A DNA stretch of 64,000 nucleotides from Ideonella sp. (GTDB lineage Bacteria > Pseudomonadota > Gammaproteobacteria > Burkholderiales > Burkholderiaceae_C), in assembly GCA_016721465.1 (NCBI GenBank), contig JADKIA010000015.1, positions 176,850 to 240,849 of the forward strand, read 5' to 3'. This document shows positions 16,275-24,724 of the stretch, piece by piece. The notes below the pieces were generated by a model. It saw only the letters and a program-made list of their open reading frames with translations, was not told the origin of the DNA and did no database searches. Numbering within the stretch: position 1 is the first letter of the stretch; each line of letters begins with the position of its first letter. A program made the position numbers and the translations under genes.

Positions 16275-17539
16275 TGGCTGCACAAGACGCCAACGGATAC
16301 CAGGTGGTCGACACCCTCCATCTCTGGTGGACTGGGGACCCGGCAAGGCCCGTCTTGATCGGTGAACTTGGCATGGTGCGGACCACGAAAGGGGTATCGC
16401 TGCGCTACGCCGAGAGCTGGCGCAAGGCCGGCTTTCCGCTCAGCGAGGATCTGCCGCTGATCGACATGGAGTTCCTGCCTACCGACAAGGAGACCGCCGT
16501 CGGAGCCGTCGACGATGCCAGGCCCGACCGCTGGGGCGAGCGGGTCATCCGGTTCCTGGACAAGCCGCAGCGCCTGTCCTTGATGGAGTACCTCTACTTC
16601 GCCGGAGACGAGCGCTTCGGTGCGCTGGGTGTGTCGACTTCAAGAGATGAATACCTGGCGCGCCGCCTGGGGCCCCTGCCAGAACTTGCGGATGTGGCCC
16701 AGATCGATGAATTGGTGAAGAAGGTAGCAGCAGGTGAACCGGTGCCAGCAGAGCAGCGCCGCCTGATCGCGCCCGGCGTGACGATGGGTGGCGCGCGGCC
16801 CAAGGCGCTGCTCGCCATCGGTGGCGAGCAGTGGGTGCTGAAGTTTTCGGAGCCCGGCGAGGTTGTCGACATGCCGCTCATCGAGCACGCAGCCATGACG
16901 CTGGCCGAACAGGCGCAGATCCGCGTGGCCACCACCCGGCCCGTCGCACTGGCGCGAGGACATGCGGTTGCCGTCAAGCGTTTCGACCGATCCTTTGGTG
17001 GCGGAGGCTACCGGCGCCGACACGCCCTGTCCGCCAATGTCGCGCTCAAGGCGGCAGGCGAGCGTCTGGGCTATCCAGAGTTGGCTCAGCTGCTGCGCAG
17101 GCGCGGCGTGGCCGAGGCGTCGCTGGGCAGGGCCCAGATGGCCGAACTGTTTCGCCGCATGGTGTTCAACATCCTGATCGACAACACCGACGACCACGAA
17201 AAGAACCATGCGCTGCTGATGACCGACCGTGGCGAGTACGAACTGTCGCCCGCTTTCGACGTGTTGCCCACGGGTCACGCGCTGGGCTACCAGCAGATGC
17301 GCGTCGGCGCAGACATGGCGGACTCCACGCTTGCCAATGCCCTGTCGGAGCACGGGCAGTTCGGGCTCAAGCAGGACGAAGCCGAGTCCCAGGTTCGACA
17401 GGTGGTCGCCGTGGTGTCGGGGTGGAAGGCGCACTTCGCTGCGGCGGGTGTGCGGGCGGCCGATGTGGAGTCGCTGGCCCAACAGGTGGACCGGCCGTTT
17501 CTGGCCGACCAGCGCCGTGCCTGGGGCGGTGCCGGGTGA
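16274..17539 (+). CDS. hipA: HipA-family serine/threonine kinase toxin
   Basis: A 421-residue HipA kinase. After the N-terminal HipA_N region (DARPDRWGERV, LYFAGDERFGALGVS) comes the glycine-rich loop VTMGGARPKALL near 170. The core motifs follow: VKRFDR, the catalytic-loop motif DNTDDHEKN near 302 (catalytic Asp and metal Asn) and LSPAFDVLPTG (metal Asp). All kinase residues are intact. Known HipA proteins phosphorylate aminoacyl-tRNA synthetases and halt translation; the target here is unknown. Length agrees with the family (about 400-440). It is flanked on both sides by the 26-bp palindromes at 15686-15711 and 17588-17613. Confidence 0.92.
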   Translation: MAAQDANGYQVVDTLHLWWTGDPARPVLIGELGMVRTTKGVSLRYAESWRKAGFPLSEDLPLIDMEFLPTDKETAVGAVDDARPDRWGERVIRFLDKPQRLSLMEYLYFAGDERFGALGVSTSRDEYLARRLGPLPELADVAQIDELVKKVAAGEPVPAEQRRLIAPGVTMGGARPKALLAIGGEQWVLKFSEPGEVVDMPLIEHAAMTLAEQAQIRVATTRPVALARGHAVAVKRFDRSFGGGGYRRRHALSANVALKAAGERLGYPELAQLLRRRGVAEASLGRAQMAELFRRMVFNILIDNTDDHEKNHALLMTDRGEYELSPAFDVLPTGHALGYQQMRVGADMADSTLANALSEHGQFGLKQDEAESQVRQVVAVVSGWKAHFAAAGVRAADVESLAQQVDRPFLADQRRAWGGAG

Positions 17540-17587
17540 CGTGCTGTCGTTGGCGCAGCCTGAACAGAAGACCGCAACCGCGGAGCG

Positions 17588-17613
17588 CATTCGCCATTCC
17601 CGAATGCCGAATG
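17588..17613. repeat. 26-bp palindrome, copy 2 (downstream of hipA)
   Basis: CATTCGCCATTC-CC-GAATGCCGAATG: 11 of 12 arm positions pair. No T tract follows, so it is not an intrinsic terminator. It has the same 12-2-12 layout and nearly the same sequence as the copy at 15686-15711. Confidence 0.6.
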
Positions 17614-17958
17614 GGCGAACAACTCCAGCCCGGACGGCGTTCTGTCGATCCACTGCATGCCGGTTGGACGTCAAAGTCGGTCAGCCATCCAATGAACTTC
17701 GAGTCGCTATCGCCGAGCCAGGAGCCTTGGCCGCGCTGCAGCGAGCGCCTAGCGCGCCCGGGGTGCTCGCGGGCGCGCCGCAAGCTGCTATACTGCGACC
17801 CAACGGTCCAGACCGCCCTGCACTCTGCAGGTTGGGCATTCCGGCCAAAAGAGTAGTAATCGGCCTAGATCGGGGTTCGGTGAGCTTTGAGTCGAATGAG
17901 CTAAGTGCTTGTCGACACAGAAGAAAACCGAATAGACCCGATTTCTGCAGTATCAAGT
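17614..17958. other. gap before the tRNA remnant, no gene seen
   Basis: This gap of 345 nt is of lower GC content than the genes around it, with short open frames only. It is the last stretch of the island before the tRNA-derived sequence. I see no promoter, terminator or repeat I would defend. Confidence 0.4.
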
Positions 17959-18021
<63 letters not shown>

Positions 18022-18048
18022 GAAATAGCAGTGCTGACAAGCACTTAC

Positions 18049-18071
18049 GAAGCCCGCCCAGTGCGGGCTTC
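18049..18071 (+). terminator. 9-bp hairpin after the tRNA remnant
   Basis: GAAGCCCGC-CCAGT-GCGGGCTTC is a perfect 9-bp stem with a 5-nt loop, 28 nt after the tRNA CCA end. It is followed by GGCGTTCTT rather than a strong T run. It looks like the native terminator of the original tRNA gene, carried along with its 3' end. Confidence 0.55.
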
Positions 18072-18207
18072 GGCGTTCTTGGGCTCTGTGTCGCGGTCTG
18101 TTTGGCCACAGGCTGCTGCCAATTCAGCGAGAGTGCTGCAGTGACCCTTGGGGCCTGTGACGACGCTTGCGGGACGTGGTCGGGGCCGATGGGTCCGCGC
18201 CGTACGT

Positions 18208-18441
18208 TCAGTGCCGCATCAGACGATCGACCTGCAAGGCGATGATGACCGCGCTGCAAACGTAGATCATCAGGCTGGTCCAGTCGGCCCTGATGCCGGC
18301 ATCGACGGCACCATAACCTTCCAATGCCGCGGCCGCCATGATCAAGCCGCTGGCCACCAACGTACCGAGGGTGCGCCACCGGTGCCAAAGTTGCGAGCCG
18401 TGGCGGGCAGAGCCAAACAACTTCGAAGTGTTGGGGTGCAT
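18208..18441 (-). CDS. small membrane protein, unknown
   Basis: A 77-residue protein with two hydrophobic segments, TLGTLVASGLIMAAAALEGY and SLMIYVCSAVIIALQV, separated by a short charged loop, and a basic N-terminus (KLFGSARHGSQLWHRWR). Both fit an inner-membrane hairpin. ATG 18441 is the first plausible start; no good ribosome site precedes it. I do not recognise the family. It is the first gene to the right of the island border. Confidence 0.45.
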   Translation of the reverse strand: MHPNTSKLFGSARHGSQLWHRWRTLGTLVASGLIMAAAALEGYGAVDAGIRADWTSLMIYVCSAVIIALQVDRLMRH

Positions 18442-18564
18442 GGTGTCGAGGTGGGAGTTGACGTGTTCGGGATGCCGATGCCGCCATGGTGCATGCCGCA
18501 GGTAGAGCAAACAACCAAATCGCAAGGGTAAACCCCCGGTCCGTGCCGCAGTTGGCACGAGCGG

Positions 18565-18592
18565 GCGCCATCGTCCGATGAGACGATGGCGC
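18565..18592. promoter_or_regulatory. perfect 11-bp inverted repeat, candidate operator
   Basis: GCGCCATCGTC-CGATGA-GACGATGGCGC, with every arm base paired, 70 nt before the first short-chain dehydrogenase. Both halves contain GACGATG/CATCGTC, the core also seen upstream of genes at 22929, 34488, 38206, 42256 and 46925. Confidence 0.55.
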
Positions 18593-18662
18593 GCCGCGCC
18601 GCCGCTCCTACCCTGCCGTCCGACAGGCAGCACAGCCTGGGCTTGGGCAACAGGAGGTCGGA

Positions 18663-19391
18663 ATGAGACTCGCAGGCAAGGTGGCCGTCGTCACCGGGGC
18701 AGGACAGGGCATGGGGCGCGCGATCGCCCAGCGATTCGCGCAGGAAGGGGCCACCGTCGTGGCCATCGACGTCAACCTCGAAGCGGCACAGCAGACCTTG
18801 GCCGGCACCAATGGCTTGGCGCTGCAGGTCAACATCGCCGACAGTGCGGCCGTCAACGCAGCCTTCGACCAGACCATGGCCAAGCTCGGCCATGTCGATG
18901 TGCTGGTGAACAACGCCGGCGTCGGCTCCGTCGATGCATTCGCCGACATCCCCGACGACACCTGGGCTCGGGTCATCGGCGTGAACCTCACCGGCGCTTT
19001 CTTCTGCGCCCGCGCCGCGGTGCGCGCCATGACCCAGACGGGCACGCGCGGCACGGTGATCAACATCTCCAGCACGGCGGCGGTCAGCGGCGATGGCCCG
19101 GCCCACTACTGCGCCAGCAAGGCCGCGCTGATGGGCCTGACACGGAGCATGGCCAAGGAGCTGGCCAAGGCAGGCATCCGCGTCAACACGCTGGTGCCGG
19201 GGCCGACCAACACGCCGATGATGCAGGGAATCCCCAAGGAATGGGCCGACGCCATCATCGCTGGCGTGCCCATGGGCCGCATGGCCGAGCCGGAAGACAT
19301 CGCCCGCGCGGCGCTGTTCCTGGCCAGTGATGACGCCGGCTTCGTCACCGGTCAGAACCTGGCGGTCAATGGCGGCAGCGCCTTCCTTTGA
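18663..19391 (+). CDS. short-chain dehydrogenase/reductase (classical SDR)
   Basis: A 242-residue NAD(P)-dependent oxidoreductase with all classical SDR marks: TGAGQGMGRA (cofactor loop), Asp in VVAIDVN favouring NAD, NNAG near 87, the catalytic Ser in ISSTAAVSG and Tyr-x3-Lys in HYCASKAALM. Length is typical. AGGAGG lies 5 nt before ATG 18663. It is followed after 16 nt by a second SDR and stands at the head of a five-gene run (18663-22849) that adjoins the steroid cluster, so a hydroxysteroid or hydroxyacyl-CoA substrate is likely, but the sequence does not fix which. Confidence 0.85.
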   Translation: MRLAGKVAVVTGAGQGMGRAIAQRFAQEGATVVAIDVNLEAAQQTLAGTNGLALQVNIADSAAVNAAFDQTMAKLGHVDVLVNNAGVGSVDAFADIPDDTWARVIGVNLTGAFFCARAAVRAMTQTGTRGTVINISSTAAVSGDGPAHYCASKAALMGLTRSMAKELAKAGIRVNTLVPGPTNTPMMQGIPKEWADAIIAGVPMGRMAEPEDIARAALFLASDDAGFVTGQNLAVNGGSAFL

Positions 19392-19407
19392 GCGGGAGCC
19401 CAAGATC

Positions 19408-20175
19408 ATGAGCAAGCGACTGCAAGGCAAGGTGGCCTTTGTCTCGGGAGGCGGCACCGGCATCGGCGCGGCCACGGCGATCCGTTTCGCCCAAGAAGGG
19501 GCCACGGTGGTGATCTGCGGTCGACGCCAGTCGCCATTGGACGAGGTGGTGGCCCGCATTCGTTCGGCGGGCGGCACGGCCGAAGGCGTGCAGGCCGATG
19601 TGGGCGACGAGGCACAGTATGTTGGCGCCATCGAGGCCGCGGCGCGGCGCCACGGCAAGCTCGACATCCTCGTCAACAACGCGATGGCCTACACCTGGGG
19701 CGCGCTGGAGGGCATGTCCACCGCCGATTGGCATGCCAATTTCACCACCTCGGTTGACGGCACCTTCTGGGGCACGCGCACCGCGATGAAGCTGATGAAG
19801 GCCAATGGCGGCTCAATCATCAACCTCAGCTCGATCTGTGGCGTGCTGGGCACCGCCTGGATGTCGGGCTACTCGGCCGCCAAGGCGGCGATCATCAATT
19901 TCTCGCGCGCAGCGGCGGCAGAAGGGGCGGCGGCGAAGATCCGCGTCAACGTCGTGGTGCCGGCCGTCGTCGAGACACCGGCCACCGCCGGAATGCTGGC
20001 CGACGAGGCCTCGCGCAAGGGCACCGAGCGACTGATCCCGATGGGCCGCGTCGGCCAGCCAGAGGAACTCGCCAACGCGATCCTGTTCCTGGCCAGCGAC
20101 GAGGCCTCGTACATCACCGGCGCCGCGCTGCCCGTCGATGGCGGCCGCTCGGCGGTGCTCGTCACCGCGCTCTGA
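19408..20175 (+). CDS. short-chain dehydrogenase/reductase
   Basis: A 255-residue SDR with SGGGTGIGAA (cofactor loop), Arg-Arg in ICGRRQS suggesting NADP preference, NNAM in place of the usual NNAG, the catalytic Ser in INLSSICGV and YSAAK. The C-terminal half (PMGRVGQPEELANAILFLASDEASYITG) is typical of fatty-acyl or steroid dehydrogenases. ATG 19408 is used because the codons before it belong to the preceding gene's frame region. The substrate is not deducible. It is part of the 18663-22849 run. Confidence 0.83.
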   Translation: MSKRLQGKVAFVSGGGTGIGAATAIRFAQEGATVVICGRRQSPLDEVVARIRSAGGTAEGVQADVGDEAQYVGAIEAAARRHGKLDILVNNAMAYTWGALEGMSTADWHANFTTSVDGTFWGTRTAMKLMKANGGSIINLSSICGVLGTAWMSGYSAAKAAIINFSRAAAAEGAAAKIRVNVVVPAVVETPATAGMLADEASRKGTERLIPMGRVGQPEELANAILFLASDEASYITGAALPVDGGRSAVLVTAL

Positions 20176-20198
20176 GCGCGCAGAAGCGAAAGGCACCG

Positions 20199-20831
20199 AT
20201 GGCCTGGCCCGAGACCCTCGACGAACGCATCGACCGGCTGGAGTCGATCGACGCGATCCGCCAGCTGGCGGCGCGCTATTCGCTATCGCTCGACATGCGC
20301 GACATGGATGCGCATGTCAACCTCTTCGCGCCCGACATCCGCGTCGGGCGCGACAAGGTCGGCCGTGCGCACTTCAAGGCCTGGCAGGACGCCACGCTGC
20401 GCGACCAGTTCACCGGCACCTCGCACCACCTGGGCCAGCACATCATCGAGTTCAAGGACCGCGACCACGCCACCGGCGTCGTCTACAGCAAGAACGAGCA
20501 CGAATGCGGCCCCGAGTGGGTCGTCATGCAGATGCTGTACTGGGACGACTACGAGCGCATCGATGGTGCCTGGTACTTCCGTCGCCGCCTGCCCTGCTAC
20601 TGGTACGCAAGCGACCTGAACAAGCCGCCGATCGGCGACATGAAGATGCGCTGGCCCGGCCGCGAGCCCTACCATGGCACCTTTCACGAGCTGTTTCCGA
20701 GCTGGAAGGCCTTCTGGGCCGAGCGACCCGACAAGGATTCGCTGCCCGAGGTGGCGCCGCCAGCGCCGCTGGAGAAGTTCCTCGAGACCATGCGCGGCGG
20801 CACGCCGGCGCCGAAGATACGGGTGCGCTGA
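20199..20831 (+). CDS. SnoaL-like / NTF2-fold protein
   Basis: A 210-residue protein of the NTF2-like superfamily. It has the helix pair DAIRQLAARYSLSLDMRD, the strand DMDAHVNLFAPDIRVGRDKVG, and HHLGQHIIEFKDRDHATGVVY, as in SnoaL_4 proteins. These are often small hydrolyases, isomerases or dehydratase subunits acting on polycyclic or aromatic substrates. Catalytic residues cannot be assigned. Its stop shares a base with the ATG of the following flavin reductase gene (TGATG), so the two are coupled and probably act on one substrate, perhaps a steroid-ring dehydration or isomerisation followed by reduction. Confidence 0.75.
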   Translation: MAWPETLDERIDRLESIDAIRQLAARYSLSLDMRDMDAHVNLFAPDIRVGRDKVGRAHFKAWQDATLRDQFTGTSHHLGQHIIEFKDRDHATGVVYSKNEHECGPEWVVMQMLYWDDYERIDGAWYFRRRLPCYWYASDLNKPPIGDMKMRWPGREPYHGTFHELFPSWKAFWAERPDKDSLPEVAPPAPLEKFLETMRGGTPAPKIRVR

Positions 20832-21886
20832 TGAAACTGATGCAAGCCTTGCAGCTCGGCGAGCTGCAGCTGGCCAACCGGGTGGTGATGGCGCCGATGA
20901 CGCGCAACCGCGCCCGACCCGATGGCGTGCCCACGGAGTTGATGGTCGAGCACTACGCGCAGCGCGCCGGTGCGGGCCTGATCGTGGCCGAGGGCACCTG
21001 GCCCAGTGCCGCCGGCCAGGCCTATTGTCGCCAGCCCGGCATCGAGACCGCCGAGCAGATCACGGCCTGGCGCCGCGTCACCGACGCGGTGCATGCCAAG
21101 GGGGGCTCGATCGTCGTGCAGCTGATGCATGGCGGGCGCATCGGCAGCGGTCACATCAAGCCGGCCGGCGTAGCCACGGTGGCCCCCAGCGCCCTTCGCG
21201 CCGCGGGCGAGGTGTTCACCGATGCAGCCGGCATGCAGCCCTACGACGAGCCACAGGCACTGACCACCGAGCAAGTGCACGCCGTGATCGCCGAGCATGC
21301 CCAGGCCGCCCGCAGGGCGCGCGAGGCCGGCTTCGATGGCGTCGAGCTGCATGGCACCAGCGGCTACCTGGCGATGCAGTTCCTCAGCAGTGGCACCAAC
21401 TTTCGCGATGACGAGTTCGGCGGCCCTGCGGCGAACCGCGCGCGCTTCGCCGTGCAATGCCTGCGCGCCATGGCCGCGGCCATCGGCCCGGGTCGGGTAG
21501 GTCTGCGCCTGAACCCCGGCAACACCTACAACGACACCAGCGACGAGGATTCGGCCGCCACCCACGCCGAGCTGATGCGCCAGGTGGCCACGCTGGATCT
21601 GGCCTACCTGCATGTGATGCGCTCTCCGGTGCAGGGGCTGGACGCGTTTGCCCTGGCGCGCGAGCACTTCGGGCCGCGGCTGATCCTCAACGACGGCTTC
21701 GATGGCGCCAGCGCCGAGCAGGCGCTGGCCGACGGTCAGGGGCTGGCCGTGTCTTTTGCGCGTCATTACATCGGCAACCCCGACCTTGCGCGCCGCTTGC
21801 GCGACGGACTGCCGCTGGCGCGCTTCGACCGCCGCACCCTCTACACCGCCGGTGCCGAGGGCTACATCGACTACCCGACCGCCTGA
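20831..21886 (+). CDS. Old Yellow Enzyme family flavin ene-reductase
   Basis: A 351-residue FMN-dependent ene-reductase: ANRVVMAPMTRNRA near the N-terminus, VQLMHGGRIG, FDGVELHGTSGYLAMQFLSS (20 residues, near 168-187), NTYNDTSDEDS and a C-terminal phosphate-binding region ending LYTAGAEGYIDYPTA. In most family members the substrate-binding pair is His and Asn in HGANGYL. Here it is HGTSGYL, so the Asn is replaced by Ser, and NFRDDEFGG replaces the usual NRRTDEYGG. It should reduce an activated C=C bond, conceivably a 4-ene-3-oxosteroid or ring-cleavage intermediate, with altered binding of the carbonyl. It is coupled to the SnoaL-like gene. Confidence 0.85.
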   Translation: MKLMQALQLGELQLANRVVMAPMTRNRARPDGVPTELMVEHYAQRAGAGLIVAEGTWPSAAGQAYCRQPGIETAEQITAWRRVTDAVHAKGGSIVVQLMHGGRIGSGHIKPAGVATVAPSALRAAGEVFTDAAGMQPYDEPQALTTEQVHAVIAEHAQAARRAREAGFDGVELHGTSGYLAMQFLSSGTNFRDDEFGGPAANRARFAVQCLRAMAAAIGPGRVGLRLNPGNTYNDTSDEDSAATHAELMRQVATLDLAYLHVMRSPVQGLDAFALAREHFGPRLILNDGFDGASAEQALADGQGLAVSFARHYIGNPDLARRLRDGLPLARFDRRTLYTAGAEGYIDYPTA

Positions 21887-21919
21887 CGAGCGGCGGGTGG
21901 GCTGCAAAAGGAGTTGCGC

Positions 21920-22849
21920 GTGAGCGAGAGACCATCCCGGCGAGCCGGTTCGCGGCCGCGCAAGTCCGCCGCCCCGGCGTCCGCCGCCCCGCAAGCCGTC
22001 GCCCAGCCCATCGCTGTCAGCGGCTCGCAATCAGGCCTCGGGCTGGCGATCCGCCAGCGGCTCGAGGCCTCGGGCCGGCAGGTCATCGGCATCGATCTGC
22101 CCGGCAAGGGCGCCGAGGTCGAGGCCGACCTGTCGACCGAGGCCGGGCGCACCGACGCTGTCGAAGGTGTTCTCGAACGTTGCGATGGCACTCTGGCCGG
22201 CCTGGTGGCCAATGCCGGCGTCGATTCACCGAACGCCCAACTCACCTTCGACGTGAATTTCCACGGCGCGGTCGACCTGCTCGAGGGCCTGAGACCGGCG
22301 CTGGCACGGGCCGGACGGGCGGCGGCGGTGGTGACTGTCTCGCACGCAGTGATGATCTCGCCGGGCATTCGCAGCGCGGCGGCCGATGCGCTGCTGGCCG
22401 GCCATGGTCGGCGGGCGGCCTTGTATGCCGGCCGTTCACCCGGCGCGCCCTATGCGGTGAGCAAGCTGGCGCTGGCACGCTGGATCCGCCGGCATGCTGC
22501 CACGGCGGCCTGGGCCGGCGCGGGCATCTCGCTCAACGGGGTCTGCCCCGGCGCCATTCACACGCCGCTGCTGGAGAAGGACCTGGCCGACCCGATGAAG
22601 GGCCGGATCATCCGCGCCATGCCCCAGCCGCTCGGCGCCATCGCGCAGCCGTCCGACCTGGCGGGCATCTTCGAGTTCCTGCTCTCGCCCGAGGCCCGCT
22701 ACATCGTCGGCCAGTTGCTGGTCACCGATGGCGGGCTCGAGAGCCTGTGGCGCGGCGAGGATTGGCCGCGGCCCTGGAGCGTCTCGATGCCCGGGTTCCT
22801 GCTCAGGCTCTTCGGCAGCCGAGCGGTGGCAGCGGCCAAGGCCCGATAG
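21920..22849 (+). CDS. SDR-family protein, 3-alpha-hydroxysteroid-dehydrogenase-like
   Basis: A 309-residue protein. A basic Ala/Arg/Ser-rich N-terminus (about 1-30) precedes a Rossmann fold: AVSGSQSGLGLAIRQRL, IGIDLPG, and VEADLSTEAGR, short and compact as in bacterial 3-alpha-HSDs. VANAGVDS replaces NNAG. YAVSKLAL supplies Tyr-x3-Lys and VSHAVMI the serine. The insert before the catalytic Tyr (ADALLAGHGRRAALYAG) is also typical of 3-alpha-HSD/carbonyl reductase. GTG 21920 is used because AAAGGAG lies 6 nt upstream. It closes the first run of genes, before the gap with the TAGTCT/CGGACGATG element. Confidence 0.75.
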   Translation: MSERPSRRAGSRPRKSAAPASAAPQAVAQPIAVSGSQSGLGLAIRQRLEASGRQVIGIDLPGKGAEVEADLSTEAGRTDAVEGVLERCDGTLAGLVANAGVDSPNAQLTFDVNFHGAVDLLEGLRPALARAGRAAAVVTVSHAVMISPGIRSAAADALLAGHGRRAALYAGRSPGAPYAVSKLALARWIRRHAATAAWAGAGISLNGVCPGAIHTPLLEKDLADPMKGRIIRAMPQPLGAIAQPSDLAGIFEFLLSPEARYIVGQLLVTDGGLESLWRGEDWPRPWSVSMPGFLLRLFGSRAVAAAKAR

Positions 22850-22864
22850 TCTCAACGGACGATG
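22826..22864 (+). promoter_or_regulatory. candidate promoter/operator of the hsaC-ipd operon
   Basis: GTGGCA (22826-22831), 15 nt, TAGTCT (22847-22852), 3 nt, CGGACGATG (22856-22864). The region before the TonB receptor gene has TTGGCA, 15 nt, TAGTCT, 3 nt, CAGACGATG with the same spacing (42101-42139). The agreement of two hexamers plus the core at fixed distances suggests a shared control element. A run of eight G (22873-22880) follows. Confidence 0.5.
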
Positions 22865-22928
22865 ATCCTGCAGGGGGGGGCGGACACACTCGATCGCAGT
22901 TTCCGAACTTGCGACTGAAAGCCTCAAC

Positions 22929-23831
22929 ATGATCGATATTCGCGGCCTCGCCTATGTGGTGACCGAAACCACCGACATCGCGCGCTGGAAGACCTTCGCC
23001 GAAGGCGTGCTGGGCATGATGACCAGCCCGGCACCGGGCGGTGGCCTGTACGTGAAGATGGACGAGCGGCAGTTCCGCTTCATCGTGCAGCCCGGTGCGC
23101 GCGATGCCTATGTCGCCAGTGGCTGGGAGGTGCTCGACCAGCGCGCGTTCGAGGCTGGCCTGGCAACGCTCAAGGCCAGCAACACGGCGTTCGAGCTGGC
23201 CGATGCCGCCGCCTGTCGTGCGCGATGGGTGCAGCAACTGGCCAGCTTCACGGATCCGGCCGGCAACCGGCACGAGCTGATCTGGGGCTTCCAGTCCGAC
23301 TTCGTGCACTTCGCCTCCCCTGCGGGCGTGCGACGATTCGTCACCGGCCCGATCGGCATGGGCCACACCGTGCTGCCGGCGCCCAACTTCGACGAGACCA
23401 CCCGATTCGTCCGCGAGGTGATGGGCTTCGGTCTGTCGGACATCTTCAACTTCAGACCTGCCGGCGAGGATGGCCCGGCGTTGCCGATCCACTTCTTCCA
23501 CTGCAACAACGGGCGGCACCACAGCCTGGCGCTGGCGGGCTTTCCGGTGGAAGCCGGTTGCGTGCACGTGATGGTCGAGGTGGAGAGCCTGCCCGACGTG
23601 GGCCGCGCGATGGACCGCATGCGCGAGCACCAGGTGCAGCAGACGGCCACCCTCGGCCAGCACACCAACGACCGGATGACTTCGTTCTACATGCGCAGTC
23701 CCTCGAACTTCGAGATCGAGTTCGGCTTTGGCGGTGCGGTGCTCGATTGGCAGCAGCACATCGTCCACGAGTTCACCAAGGTGAGCTTGTGGGGACACGA
23801 CTTTTCGGTCGGCAATGCCACCCGGGGCTGA
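22929..23831 (+). CDS. type I extradiol dioxygenase, HsaC/TesB-like
   Basis: A 300-residue two-module vicinal-oxygen-chelate enzyme, the same length as HsaC. Metal ligands are His in GMGHTVL (about 145), His in GRHHSLAL (about 200) and Glu in FEIEFG (about 258). YMRSPSNFEIEFGFGG and the final VSLWGHDFSVG match the C-terminus of HsaC/BphC-type enzymes closely. HsaC/TesB opens the catecholic A ring of the 9,10-secosteroid 3,4-DHSA by meta-cleavage. The partner genes hsaA, hsaB and hsaD are not in this window, so another catechol is possible. It heads the operon that continues with ipdA after 4 nt. Confidence 0.8.
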   Translation: MIDIRGLAYVVTETTDIARWKTFAEGVLGMMTSPAPGGGLYVKMDERQFRFIVQPGARDAYVASGWEVLDQRAFEAGLATLKASNTAFELADAAACRARWVQQLASFTDPAGNRHELIWGFQSDFVHFASPAGVRRFVTGPIGMGHTVLPAPNFDETTRFVREVMGFGLSDIFNFRPAGEDGPALPIHFFHCNNGRHHSLALAGFPVEAGCVHVMVEVESLPDVGRAMDRMREHQVQQTATLGQHTNDRMTSFYMRSPSNFEIEFGFGGAVLDWQQHIVHEFTKVSLWGHDFSVGNATRG

Positions 23832-23835
23832 GGCC

Positions 23836-24714
23836 ATGGCCGACAAGCGAATGAGCGCCGCCCACGTGGTGGCCCAGTTGAAGGACGGCATGACGCTGGG
23901 GATCGGTGGCTGGGGGCCGCGGCGCAAGCCCATGGCCCTGGTGCGCGAGATCCTGCGCAGCCCGCTGAAGGACTTGACCATCGTCTCCTACGGCGGCGCC
24001 GACGTGGGCATGCTGTGCGCGGCCGGCAAGGTGAAGAAGCTGGTGTTCGCCTTCGTCTCGCTGGACTTCATCCCGCTGGAGCCCTACTTCCGCATGGCAC
24101 GCCAGTCGGGCGCCATCGAGGTGATGGAGATCGACGAGGGCCTGTTCATGCTGGGCCTGAAGGCCGCCGGCATGCGCGTGCCCTTCATCCCCACCCGTGT
24201 CGGCCTGGGCACCGACGTGCTCAAGCACAACCCGTCGATCCAGCTGGTGGATTCGCCCTACGACGGCAAGCACTGGCTGGCGATGCCGGCCCTGCCGCTG
24301 GACGCCGCGCTGCTGCACGTGGACCGCGCCGACGCTCGCGGCGTGTGCCAGGTCAAGGGCCCCGATCTGTACATGGACGATCTGTTTGCCCGCGCCGCGA
24401 AGCACACCTATGTGAGCTGTGACGAACTGGTCGACGGCAGTGTCTTCGCGCAGGGCGACGAAGCACGTTACGTGTTCTGGGAGCGCGCACAGACCACCGG
24501 TGTGGTGCACCTGCCCTGCGGTGCCCACCCGAGCAGTTGCGCACCGCTGCACGGCTTCGATGTGAAGCACTTCAAGGAATACGTGGCCAGCGCCAAGGAG
24601 CCGGGTGGTTGGCAGGGCTATTACGATAAGTACGTGTCCTGCAGCGAAGCCGAATACCTGGCCCGCGTCGGCGGCGAAGCGGCGGTGCGCCAGCTGCCGC
24701 TGCCGGTGTTCTGA
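23836..24714 (+). CDS. ipdA: IpdA, alpha subunit of COCHEA-CoA hydrolase (class I CoA-transferase fold)
   Basis: A 292-residue protein. GMTLGIGGWGPRRKPMALVREIL near the start (the GGWG-RRKPMA block), DLTIVSYGGADVGMLCAAGKVKKL, and MEIDEGLFMLGLKAAG with the conserved Glu follow IpdA of Mycobacterium closely. IpdA and IpdB form a hydrolase that opens the last steroid ring (ring C) of COCHEA-CoA by a retro-Claisen step. CoA transfer itself is lost in this group. ATG 23836 lies 4 nt after the previous stop; an in-frame start 21 nt earlier would overlap it. It is followed by ipdB after 10 nt. Confidence 0.9.
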   Translation: MADKRMSAAHVVAQLKDGMTLGIGGWGPRRKPMALVREILRSPLKDLTIVSYGGADVGMLCAAGKVKKLVFAFVSLDFIPLEPYFRMARQSGAIEVMEIDEGLFMLGLKAAGMRVPFIPTRVGLGTDVLKHNPSIQLVDSPYDGKHWLAMPALPLDAALLHVDRADARGVCQVKGPDLYMDDLFARAAKHTYVSCDELVDGSVFAQGDEARYVFWERAQTTGVVHLPCGAHPSSCAPLHGFDVKHFKEYVASAKEPGGWQGYYDKYVSCSEAEYLARVGGEAAVRQLPLPVF

Positions 24715-24724
24715 GGACGACCCC

